From the NCBI GenBank assembly GCA_002559145.1, contig NTXX01000008.1, positions 161,037 through 225,036 on the forward strand: a stretch of 64,000 nt of DNA, given 5' to 3'. Below the pieces are notes generated by a model that did no database searches, was not told where the DNA came from, and saw only the letters and a list, made by a program, of their open reading frames with translations. The translations under genes were made by a program, and so were the position numbers. This document shows positions 8,595-15,744 of the stretch, one piece after another. How positions within the stretch are numbered: position 1 is the stretch's first letter; every line of letters starts with the position of its first letter. This DNA comes from Bacillus sp. AFS006103. Lineage in GTDB: Bacteria; Bacillota; Bacilli; Bacillales; Cytobacillaceae.

Positions 8595-9185
8595 ATGCTG
8601 AAAATTGGGGTACTTGCATTACAAGGTGCAGTCAGAGAACATATAAGACAAATTGAAGAGCTTGGTTGTAGGGCCATTTCAGTAAAATCAGCTAAAGATC
8701 TAAAAGAATTGAATGGTCTTGTACTGCCTGGCGGAGAAAGTACAACAATGCGGAAATTGCTGGACCGATACGAGTTGCTTGAACCCATTCGTTCTCTAGC
8801 CGCCGAGGGAGTTCCGATGTTTGGAACATGTGCTGGCCTGATTTTACTAGCTAAAGAAATCGTTGGCTATGATACGCCGCATCTAGGTGTGATGGACATC
8901 GTGGTCGAACGGAATTCATTTGGTCGCCAAGTGGATAGTTTTGAAGTCGAGATGCCCATCAGAGGAGTAGGAGAGGATATACCCGCTGTTTTCATCCGGG
9001 CACCTCATATCGTGGCTGCAGGAGAGAATGTTGAAATCCTGGCAAAACATGAAGAGCGCATTGTTTTAGCGCGGGATGGTCAATTCTTAGGTTGTTCCTT
9101 TCATCCGGAATTAACAGAGGATCATAGAATTTTGAAGTACTTTATTGAAATGGTGCGAGAGAATACAAATGTTATAGCTCATTAG
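8595..9185 (+). CDS. pdxT: Pyridoxal 5'-phosphate synthase glutaminase subunit PdxT
   Basis: 196 residues. It is a class I glutamine amidotransferase that feeds ammonia to PdxS in the cytoplasmic 12+12 complex. Visible features are LPGGESTT, the nucleophile in GTCAGL (Cys79), and the C-terminal SFHPEL that supplies the His and Glu of the triad. The start ATG lies one base after the pdxS stop; an upstream in-frame ATG inside pdxS is not needed. Confidence 0.98.
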   Translation: MLKIGVLALQGAVREHIRQIEELGCRAISVKSAKDLKELNGLVLPGGESTTMRKLLDRYELLEPIRSLAAEGVPMFGTCAGLILLAKEIVGYDTPHLGVMDIVVERNSFGRQVDSFEVEMPIRGVGEDIPAVFIRAPHIVAAGENVEILAKHEERIVLARDGQFLGCSFHPELTEDHRILKYFIEMVRENTNVIAH

Positions 9186-9195
9186 GTTCCAAGGC

Positions 9196-9231
9196 ACGCC
9201 GATTGGTTATTAAAACCAGTCGGCGTTTTTT
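9196..9231 (+). terminator. Terminator of pdxST
   Basis: ACGCCGATTGGTT and AACCAGTCGGCGT form a long stem with one mismatch, followed by T6, directly after pdxT. Confidence 0.85.
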
Positions 9232-9332
9232 CATGTAGCATTATCAGATCAAAATCATTTAACAAAGGATTATTATTTTCCTTTATAATGGAAGGATACA
9301 ATACATTGTTTTTTACAGGACTGATTTAATAA

Positions 9333-9530
9333 AGTTTATGGGGGAAGCCACCTAGTAAAATAAAGATATATAAGCTAAAAAATAATATTATAGAGTTTAA
9401 AAAGGGAACACAATTCTATTTGATTGCTGAATCTGAATTTATCGGAGTAAAAGATTTTGTTTTACGAACGAAAGATTTAGCAGTCAGGCTTCCAATTAAT
9501 GAAAAAGAGCTACATAAACTTTTATATTAA
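9333..9530 (+). pseudogene. Possible small gene lacking a start codon
   Basis: An open frame of about 60 codons ends in TAA at 9530 and reads like a real small protein (KIYKLKNNIIEFKKGTQF, then LIAESEFIGVKDF). No ATG, GTG or TTG lies at its upstream end, and two in-frame stops precede it. It may be the decayed 3' part of a gene. I do not recognise the family. The rest of 9232-9700 holds only the hairpin at 9556. Confidence 0.3.
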
Positions 9531-9555
9531 TGAAGGATGATTGAAAAATCTATCA

Positions 9556-9591
9556 GGTAAAGGGCTGCCAAAAATTGAGCAGCCCTTTACC
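9556..9591. terminator. Strong hairpin without clear T tract
   Basis: GGTAAAGGGCTGC and GCAGCCCTTTACC form a perfect 13-bp stem with a 10-nt loop. No T run follows, so it may be a weak terminator or another RNA structure after the small open frame. Confidence 0.45.
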
Positions 9592-9700
9592 TATTCGAAA
9601 CTTGCAACTAATAAATCTTCAGTTGGAGGAGAATCTGAAAGAATTTAGAATTGGTCTTGAGTGGTTGAAATTTCCTTTGTTTAAATTATTTTACTAATTC

Positions 9701-9729
9701 TGAAAAACCTTATTTGTTTTAGAATCGTC
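9701..9729 (+). promoter_or_regulatory. Candidate autoregulatory ECF promoter
   Basis: TGAAAAACC, then 16 nt, then CGTC. This matches the AAC...CGTC pattern of Bacillus ECF sigma promoters (SigX/SigV/SigM type). It lies just upstream of the ECF gene, with its CGTC 26 nt before the TTG start. Confidence 0.45.
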
Positions 9730-9755
9730 TATTTAGGTGAAGGGAGCAGATCACG

Positions 9756-10289
9756 TTGGAAGAGAGTATCATTGAAGACCTTATAGTACATGACAGAGAG
9801 AAATTATTAGATCAATTAATGGATAACTACGGCCAGTCGTTACTACAACTTGCCTATTCATACGTTAGGAACAGGGAGGTTGCAGAGGACCTTACCCAAG
9901 AGGTATTTGTAAAATGTTATCAAAGATTGGACCAATATCAAAGAAAGTCCTCTTTAAAGACTTGGTTATGGCGAATTGCCATCAACCATTGCAAGGATTA
10001 TTTAAAAAGCTGGCACCATAACCATATCGTTATCTCTGAGGAACAAGCAAAACAAACACCCAGTCGAGAAAAAGAAGTGGAAAACCAAGTGATTCAGAGA
10101 TATGAAGACCAACAATTAGCAAAAGCGGTAATGAGTTTACCAGATACATACAGGGAAGTCATTTATTTATATTATTTCGAGGAACTTTCAATAAAGGAAG
10201 TGTCCTACCTAACAGGTATGAATCAGAATACGATTAAGACTAGGTTAAAGCGAGCAAAAGAAATCTTAAAAGATTGCTTGGAGGTATAA
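9756..10289 (+). CDS. ECF sigma factor
   Basis: 177 residues from a TTG preceded by GAAGGGAG. Region 2 (about 25-95) shows AEDLTQEVFVKCYQRL and SLKTWLWRIAINHCKDYL. Region 4 (about 120-172) shows LPDTYREVIYLYYFEELSIKEVSYLTGMNQNTIKTRLKRAKE, quoted here as two parts of one helix-turn-helix. It therefore directs RNA polymerase to stress-type promoters. It is followed, with almost no gap, by a PadR-like gene and a HAAS-SEDS gene instead of a classical ZAS or RsiV-type anti-sigma gene. A matching ECF promoter upstream suggests autoregulation. The regulon is unknown. Confidence 0.92.
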   Translation: MEESIIEDLIVHDREKLLDQLMDNYGQSLLQLAYSYVRNREVAEDLTQEVFVKCYQRLDQYQRKSSLKTWLWRIAINHCKDYLKSWHHNHIVISEEQAKQTPSREKEVENQVIQRYEDQQLAKAVMSLPDTYREVIYLYYFEELSIKEVSYLTGMNQNTIKTRLKRAKEILKDCLEV

Positions 10290-10291
10290 AA

Positions 10292-10702
10292 ATGGAAGAC
10301 CGTTTGAAAAATCTTAAAAACATTATGAAAACGACAGTACTACAGGATTTAAACTTTACCGAGGAACATAAAAGAGAGATTAGAATAAATATTAATCACC
10401 TGCCTAAAACTTCTGAAGAAGATTTTATATTAGCAATATTTCAGTTATTGAGGCAAAAACGTACCGGTTTTGAATTAAGTAGACTGATCCGTGCCAGAGG
10501 GATTGAAACATTTGAAAAGGAAGAGGGCTTCCTCTATACATCTTTACATAAATTCGAACACAAAGGTTACCTGAATTCTAATTGGGAAGCACCAGACATT
10601 AAATACTATCAGATTAGCAGCAAGGGATTAAAATTATTAAAAACCCTTGAAAACGAGAGTGAAAGTAAAGCTTACCTATTAAAAGAGATATTAGAGAGGT
10701 GA
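10292..10702 (+). CDS. PadR-like winged-helix protein with extra N-terminal segment
   Basis: 136 residues from the ATG that follows GGAGGTATAAAA, two bases after the sigma gene. Residues about 50-125 form a PadR-type winged helix (ILAIFQLLRQKRTGFELS, then YTSLHKFEHKGYLNS and YYQISSKGLKLL). Residues 1-45 are an extra charged segment (MKTTVLQDLNFTEEHKREI) resembling the short sigma-contacting ends of small Bacillus anti-sigma proteins; that likeness is only by eye. Its stop overlaps the next gene's ribosome site, so the three genes are translationally coupled. It may regulate transcription, bind the ECF factor, or both. Confidence 0.75.
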   Translation: MEDRLKNLKNIMKTTVLQDLNFTEEHKREIRININHLPKTSEEDFILAIFQLLRQKRTGFELSRLIRARGIETFEKEEGFLYTSLHKFEHKGYLNSNWEAPDIKYYQISSKGLKLLKTLENESESKAYLLKEILER

Positions 10703-10707
10703 TAAAC

Positions 10708-11973
10708 GTGAGTAATCTTAAAGAACATTTTTTAGCTGAAGTCTTGCAATACATAAAAACAAAAGAAGCTAAGGAAGTGGTTTACAAAGAGTTAGGATAT
10801 CATTTAAAAATGTCCAAGTTGGAACTAGTGTCAAAGGGGTCTAATGAAGACGAAGCAGAAGAAAAAGCGATAAAAAAAATGGGGAGCCCTAAAGAAATAG
10901 GAGCACACTTTAATAAACTGTATCGTCCAAAGTTTGATTGGAAACTTTTTGGTTTATTTATCATCATTATCTTAATGGGAATTCTCCCAACTTTAAATGT
11001 GCAAGATCGTTATTCAGACAATTTATTTTTAAAACAAATGATATATATTGCATTAGGGATTATCGTTGCAATATCCGTTATGCTGATTGACTATAGAAGA
11101 ATAATGAGATTTGGTTGGCTTTTTCTTATTGCAGCAATAAGTTTATTACTCGCACTTAACTTTATCCCTAATCTGGTGATTAATGGAGTTTCTTATATTC
11201 ACATCTTTGGAATTACCATTAGCGGGAGTTCACTTTTGCCTTTATTTTTAGTGTTTTGGGCTTACTATTTTTCAAAGGAAAAACAGAAACCGTTCGTAAT
11301 TATAGGTGTTTACTTAATCTCCGTGCTATTGTTTTTGGGATTACCAAGCATTTCTGCAGCTATTGTTTATTCTGTTTTGGTATTAGCTTTATTTTGTTGT
11401 AGTTCCTTTAGTAAGAAGTCGATCTTTACAACCATAGGGGTTTGTTCAGGTGTTTTTCTTACCTGTTTCACCATTTTTTGGTTTACCGTTGAAAGTTACC
11501 AGAAGATTAGGTTACGTGCCTTTTTCAATCCTGATGACTACCCAATAAATGAAGGTTATGCCTACTTAGTATTAAAAGATTTAATAACTGATGGTGGATG
11601 GTTCGGAAATAAAGTGCCACCGAAATATATTGGCATCATGACACCCGATATGGCATTTGCTAATATCACTTATTTTTATGGGTGGATTTTATCTGGATTC
11701 CTTTTCGTTTTAGTATTGTTGCTTACGTATAGACTAATAGTTGTCTCAACACAAATAAAAGACCGAATAGGTAAACAATTGATTCTTGGAGTATGTGCAT
11801 TACTTTCTATCCAATTTGTCTACAATATCGGTATGATCCTAGGGTTATTACCAATTATTTCAATTTCACTACCGTTTATTAGCTACGGACTGACACCAAC
11901 AGTCTTAAATTCACTTCTAATTGGGATGGTATTAAGCGTGTACCGCAGAAAACATCTGGTGATTAATATATAA
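10708..11973 (+). CDS. HAAS-domain / SEDS (FtsW-RodA-SpoVE family) fusion protein
   Basis: 421 residues from GTG at 10708, preceded by GAGAGGTGA. The N-terminal 75 residues are a cytoplasmic helical HAAS-like domain (FLAEVLQYIKTKEAKEVV, then EDEAEEKAIKKMGSPKEIG), typical of membrane proteins encoded beside PadR regulators. About ten membrane segments of the SEDS fold follow. SEDS proteins polymerise peptidoglycan glycan strands. Here the extracellular loop normally bearing the PEAHTDF motif reads TPDMAFANITYF, so the key Asp may be missing. The protein may be a sensor or regulator rather than a polymerase. It is the last gene of the ECF operon. Confidence 0.82.
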   Translation: MSNLKEHFLAEVLQYIKTKEAKEVVYKELGYHLKMSKLELVSKGSNEDEAEEKAIKKMGSPKEIGAHFNKLYRPKFDWKLFGLFIIIILMGILPTLNVQDRYSDNLFLKQMIYIALGIIVAISVMLIDYRRIMRFGWLFLIAAISLLLALNFIPNLVINGVSYIHIFGITISGSSLLPLFLVFWAYYFSKEKQKPFVIIGVYLISVLLFLGLPSISAAIVYSVLVLALFCCSSFSKKSIFTTIGVCSGVFLTCFTIFWFTVESYQKIRLRAFFNPDDYPINEGYAYLVLKDLITDGGWFGNKVPPKYIGIMTPDMAFANITYFYGWILSGFLFVLVLLLTYRLIVVSTQIKDRIGKQLILGVCALLSIQFVYNIGMILGLLPIISISLPFISYGLTPTVLNSLLIGMVLSVYRRKHLVINI

Positions 11974-11975
11974 GC

Positions 11976-12319
11976 ATGTCTATAATAGAAACAATAAATA
12001 CGAAAAATCCGTTTTTCGGTAGAAACGTGGTTTTTACAGGTGAATTAAGTTCACTAGGACGAAAAGAAGCAATGCAACAAGTTGTTAACCTTGGTGGCTC
12101 TATTAAGTCGGGTGTGAGTAGGAAATAAACTACCTTGTAGTGGGTATTCAAGACAAAGTGTTGGTGGGCAAAGAAGGTCTAAGCACGAAAGAAAAAAAGG
12201 CTTATGAACTTCTTGATAAAGGGAAAGATATTAAAATAGTAAATGAAGAGGAAGATATTAAAATAGTAAATGAAGAGGAATTTATTAAGTTACTTAATCC
12301 AGTAGCTCTTAATGGTTAA
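11976..12319 (+). pseudogene. BRCT-domain protein gene, frameshifted
   Basis: From ATG 11976 the frame reads NPFFGRNVVFTGELSSLGRK and VNLGGSIKSGVSRK, a BRCT domain like those of NAD-dependent ligases and DNA polymerase exonuclease proteins. It then hits TAA at 12126. One frame over it continues naturally as NYLVVGIQDKVLVG, then STKEKKAYELLDKGKDIKI and on to TAA 12319. A 27-bp exact tandem duplication encodes DIKIVNEEE twice near the end. The gene looks broken by an indel near 12125; a sequencing error cannot be excluded. It follows the SEDS gene by two bases but is probably unrelated. Confidence 0.75.
12227..12280 (+). repeat. 27-bp perfect tandem duplication
   Basis: Two exact 27-bp copies (12227-12253 and 12254-12280) each encode DIKIVNEEE in the broken BRCT gene. 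The length keeps frame, so the duplication did not itself cause the frameshift. Confidence 0.9.
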
Positions 12320-12358
12320 CACTTATTTTCTCTAAAGTAAGAGAAAATAAGTGTTAAC
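12315..12358. terminator. Perfect 19-bp inverted repeat after the BRCT remnant
   Basis: The two arms, 12315-12333 and 12340-12358, are exact complements (GTTAACACTTATTTTCTCT on the left) around the loop AAAGTA. No T tract follows. It overlaps the stop of the BRCT remnant. It may act as an RNA hairpin or be a protein-binding dyad. Confidence 0.5.
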
Positions 12359-12400
12359 GTGAAATTGAAATAAACTTTCATTATCGGGGGTAACAGGGGC

Positions 12401-12481
12401 ATGTTTGTGGCAATCAATCAATTTGGCAATAAAGTAAATCCAATTGATACCCCTAGCAGTGAACATATACATCGTTCCTGA
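12401..12481 (+). pseudogene. Short N-terminal fragment, possibly CoiA-like
   Basis: ATG after GGGGG-rich sequence opens a 26-codon frame reading MFVAINQFGNKVNP, followed by a stop. It resembles the N-terminus of competence protein CoiA by eye, but nothing of the rest is present. It may be a remnant or chance. Confidence 0.2.
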
Positions 12482-12513
12482 CTTTCGTTTATAAAACTGC
12501 GTAAAATATAAAT

Positions 12514-12542
12514 TTGACGCAATTAACTCATTTTAGTAAAAT
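12514..12542 (+). promoter_or_regulatory. SigA-type promoter of the recombinase gene
   Basis: TTGACG, a 17-nt spacer and TAAAAT lie 20 nt before the start codon's upstream edge. Expected transcription start is near 12549, giving a very short leader with a GGGGTGA ribosome site. Confidence 0.6.
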
Positions 12543-12561
12543 ATAGAAGTGGGGTGATTTT

Positions 12562-13650
12562 ATGGTAAATCAAAATAAGCAGCAACAATTTCAAAAACTA
12601 CAAACAATCCTTAATGAACTTCCTTGGTATGTTGATGAATACATCAATCATAAATTACGTAAGCTTTCGACGGCATCCTTATTCAATTATTGTCATGACT
12701 ATAAGATCTTTTTTAACTGGATGATTAACGAACAATTGGTGTCAGGCACCATTAAAGAGATTCCATTGGAACGACTGGAGCAAATGACCGTTTTAGAGAT
12801 TGAAAGTTTCTTAAACTATCTCCATTATCAATTAAGTAATAAAGAGCTAACCGTTAATCGGAAATTATCGGCGTTAAAATCACTATTTAATTATTTGCAA
12901 AACATTGCTGAAACACCAGACTTAAAGCCGTATTTGAATCGTAATGTTATGGCGAAAATCGAGTTTAATGAAGTAAAAGACAGTATGGAAACGAAGGCAA
13001 CGAAGATGGAAGGTAAAATTCTTCTTGGTGATGAATACGAGAAGTTTCGCCTTTTTGTTGCCAATGATTACGGTGATTTAATTAAAGACAATAAAAAGTT
13101 AGTAAACTTTTATCAATTGAATAAGGAACGTGATACAGCCATTGTATCATTAATCCTTGGATCGGGTCTTCGCCTTTCAGAATTAGTTGGTATTGAATTA
13201 GATGATATCGATTTTAAAAAGTTCTGTGTTAGAGTTATTCGCAAAGGAAATAAAGAACAATTCGTTTATTTCAGTCAAGTGGCTATGGCTGACCTCCAAG
13301 AATATTTAGCAGTTAGAATGGTCAAATACGATCTTGATAAAAATGAAAAGGCATTATTTGTTAGTGGGCCGACGGGTCCAAAAGTAAAATCACGAAGATT
13401 AAAAGCTAGAGCCGTTGAAAATCTCATTGAAAAATATGCAACCGCATTTGGTAAACCCTCATTATCCGTACATAAGCTGCGTCATTCGTTTGCGACCAGA
13501 TACCATGCTGAAATCAATGATGTTCCGAAATTAAGACGGCAATTAGGCCATTCATCTATCCAAACAACGATGATCTACACGCACATTAAGAATGATGATT
13601 TAAAAATTGCAGTAGATAAGATGGATATGCCAAAAGAACAAATAGAATAA
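12562..13650 (+). CDS. xerS: Tyrosine recombinase XerS-like
   Basis: 362 residues. The N-terminal SAM-like core-binding domain (about 15-125, LPWYVDEYINHKLRKLS) is typical of XerS. The C-terminal catalytic domain has Arg in GSGLRLSELVG, Lys in RKGNKEQ, HKLRHSFATR, LGHSSIQTT and the nucleophile Tyr in MIYTHI, so the catalytic set is intact. XerS resolves chromosome dimers at difSL in streptococci. In bacilli, which also have CodV/RipX, its role is less clear. The gene has its own promoter and terminator and is followed by two palindromes that could be sites. No integrated element is evident. Confidence 0.88.
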   Translation: MVNQNKQQQFQKLQTILNELPWYVDEYINHKLRKLSTASLFNYCHDYKIFFNWMINEQLVSGTIKEIPLERLEQMTVLEIESFLNYLHYQLSNKELTVNRKLSALKSLFNYLQNIAETPDLKPYLNRNVMAKIEFNEVKDSMETKATKMEGKILLGDEYEKFRLFVANDYGDLIKDNKKLVNFYQLNKERDTAIVSLILGSGLRLSELVGIELDDIDFKKFCVRVIRKGNKEQFVYFSQVAMADLQEYLAVRMVKYDLDKNEKALFVSGPTGPKVKSRRLKARAVENLIEKYATAFGKPSLSVHKLRHSFATRYHAEINDVPKLRRQLGHSSIQTTMIYTHIKNDDLKIAVDKMDMPKEQIE

Positions 13651-13655
13651 TAATT

Positions 13656-13689
13656 AGGACTGTCATCATTATGGCGGTTCTTTTTTTTA
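13656..13689 (+). terminator. Terminator of xerS-like gene
   Basis: AGGACTGTCA and TGGCGGTTCT pair over 10 positions with G-U pairs, loop TCATTA, then a long T run. Confidence 0.75.
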
Positions 13690-13697
13690 TTTTATCA

Positions 13698-13722
13698 GTT
13701 TACATAATATTATTATGTAAAC
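13698..13722. repeat. 25-bp perfect palindrome downstream of recombinase
   Basis: GTTTACATAAT, 3 nt, ATTATGTAAAC: two 11-bp arms with a 3-nt centre. The size fits two recombinase or regulator half-sites. A second palindrome, TAAGTATACTTA, lies at 13746-13757. Confidence 0.6.
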
Positions 13723-13735
13723 AAAATGCGAAATA

Positions 13736-13769
<34 letters not shown>

Positions 13770-13804
13770 GAAGCGAAATTTTTATTCATTTTCCCGAATG
13801 TAAA

Positions 13805-13840
13805 AAAAGCGTTCAGACAGCTAATAGCTCTCTAAACGCA
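13805..13840 (-). terminator. Terminator of the ABC exporter operon
   Basis: GCGTTTAGAGAGCT and AGCTGTCTGAACGC (minus-strand sense) pair with two mismatches and are followed by a T7 run. Confidence 0.8.
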
Positions 13841-13845
13841 TCCTT

Positions 13846-15744
13846 TTATCCTACATCTTTCATTAAATTACTTCCACTAAACTGACTATTATACAAATCT
13901 GCATAAAATCCGCCTTTTTCAAGTAATTCAAGATGAGTTCCTTTTTCAATCACACTTCCATTATTCATCACAAGGATTAAATCAGCTTCACGAATCGTTG
14001 ATAATCTATGGGCGATCACAAAGCTGGTCCTCCCTTTCATCAAATGATTCATCGCCTTTTGAATTTGTACCTCTGTCCGGGTATCAACACTGCTTGTTGC
14101 TTCGTCAAGAATCAGAATCGCTGGATTAGCGAGTATCGCCCTGGCAATCGTTAACAGTTGTTTTTGGCCTTGAGAAATATTGGATGCTTCCTCGTTCAAA
14201 ATCGTTTCATACCCATCCGGAAGAGTTCGGATAAAATGGTCTGCGTTGGCTGCACGAGCCGCTGCAACCACTTCTTCTTTTGTTGCCCCTTCCCTTCCAT
14301 AGGCGATATTATCATAAATCGTGCTATTAAATAGCCATGTATCCTGCAGAACCATCCCAAATAAGCCCCTCAGGTGTTCCCTTTTAAGATCTCTAGTATC
14401 AATTCCATCAATTAAAATTCGACCGGAATTAAGCTCGTAGAATCGCATCAACAAATTAATAAGTGTGGTCTTCCCTGCCCCTGTTGGTCCGACAATCGCA
14501 ACTGTCTGGCCAGATTTCACATCAATTTGCATATCTTTAATTAAGATTTCATTTTCCTCGTAGCCAAAAGTAACCTGTTCAAAAGTTACTTTACCCTTTG
14601 GAGCCGAAATCACTTTCGCATGAACCGCTTCTGGGACCTCTTCCGTTTCATCTAAGATTTCGAACACACGCTCCGCACTCGCGATAGTTGATTGAATAAC
14701 ATTGGCAATCGATGCTGTTTGAGCAATTGGCTGGGAAAATTGCCGCGAATATTGAATAAAGGCCTGAATATCCCCTATTTCAATCGCTTTTTTCGTAACC
14801 AGGATTCCGCCCACGACGGAGACTAGGACATAGCCAATATTATTAATAAATGACATGAGTGGCATAATCATCCCGGATACAAATTGGGCCTTCCATGCGG
14901 ATTGGTAGAGAGTATCATTAATTTCTTCAAATGTTTCAATCGATTTCTGCTCATGTCCAAATACTTTGACTACCTTATGCCCTGTGTACATTTCTTCCAC
15001 ATGACCATTAAGCTGGCCTAGTGATTTTTGCTGCCCTTTAAAATAGAGCTGTGACTTTTTGGCGATTTTTGCAATCGCCACACCACTTAGTGGCAGGGTT
15101 ACAATCACAATCAATGTCATCAATGGACTGATAGATAGCATCATGATGATTACTCCGATAATAGTAACTACAGAGGTAATCAACTGGGTTAAGCTTTGCT
15201 GTAAGGTCGTGCTAATATTATCGACATCATTGACCGCTCGGCTGAGAATCTCCCCATGGGTACGTGAATCAAAGTATTTTAAGGGCAGCCGGTTAAGCTT
15301 TTCCTCTACTTCTTTTCGGAGATTATATACCGTTTTTTGCGCCACACCTGCCATGATGTATTGTTGTAAATAGGCGAAAATTGCACTCAATATATAGAGG
15401 CCAATGAGTAAAATAATAATTTGACCGATATAATCAAAATCTATTTTGGCTCCCGGGACACCCTTCAGCTTCATCATCAAGCCTTCAAATAATTTGGTTG
15501 TTGCTTTCCCCATAATTTTCGGGCTGACGATCGCAAAGATGGTACTAATTATCGCAGTAACTAATACAGAAAGTAGCTGTAATTTAAAAGGCTTTAAATA
15601 GCTGATTAATCGATTTAAGGTTCCTTTAAAGTTCTTTGCCTTTTGGACGGGCATACCCATTCCCATCGGGCCAAATCCCCCGCCTGGACCTGGGCCGGGT
15701 TTGCGTGGTCCGGACTCTTGTTCGAATTTTTGATTCTTACTCAT
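13846..15744 (-). CDS. ABC exporter subunit (type IV, fused TMD-NBD), second gene
   Basis: 632 residues. A Gly/Pro/Met-rich N-terminal tail (GPGPGGGFGPMGMGMP) precedes six transmembrane helices. The nucleotide-binding domain has Walker A GPTGAGKTT, signature ISQGQKQ, Walker B ILILDEATSSVD and the H-loop AHRLS. Its ATG overlaps the TGA of the upstream exporter gene by 4 bp, so the two very likely form a heterodimer like B. subtilis YfiC/YfiB or LmrCD. Such pumps export drugs or lipids. No regulator gene is adjacent and the substrate is unknown. The signature here is ISQGQ, while the partner has VSGGQ, suggesting one consensus and one weaker site. Confidence 0.92.
   Translation of the reverse strand: MSKNQKFEQESGPRKPGPGPGGGFGPMGMGMPVQKAKNFKGTLNRLISYLKPFKLQLLSVLVTAIISTIFAIVSPKIMGKATTKLFEGLMMKLKGVPGAKIDFDYIGQIIILLIGLYILSAIFAYLQQYIMAGVAQKTVYNLRKEVEEKLNRLPLKYFDSRTHGEILSRAVNDVDNISTTLQQSLTQLITSVVTIIGVIIMMLSISPLMTLIVIVTLPLSGVAIAKIAKKSQLYFKGQQKSLGQLNGHVEEMYTGHKVVKVFGHEQKSIETFEEINDTLYQSAWKAQFVSGMIMPLMSFINNIGYVLVSVVGGILVTKKAIEIGDIQAFIQYSRQFSQPIAQTASIANVIQSTIASAERVFEILDETEEVPEAVHAKVISAPKGKVTFEQVTFGYEENEILIKDMQIDVKSGQTVAIVGPTGAGKTTLINLLMRFYELNSGRILIDGIDTRDLKREHLRGLFGMVLQDTWLFNSTIYDNIAYGREGATKEEVVAAARAANADHFIRTLPDGYETILNEEASNISQGQKQLLTIARAILANPAILILDEATSSVDTRTEVQIQKAMNHLMKGRTSFVIAHRLSTIREADLILVMNNGSVIEKGTHLELLEKGGFYADLYNSQFSGSNLMKDVG

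Noticed and set aside
12498..12521. TGCGT/ACGCA inverted repeat upstream of xerS-like gene as a dif-type site
   Set aside because: The arms are only 5 bp, and the sequence is better explained as the -35 region of a good promoter (TTGACG, 17 nt, TAAAAT).
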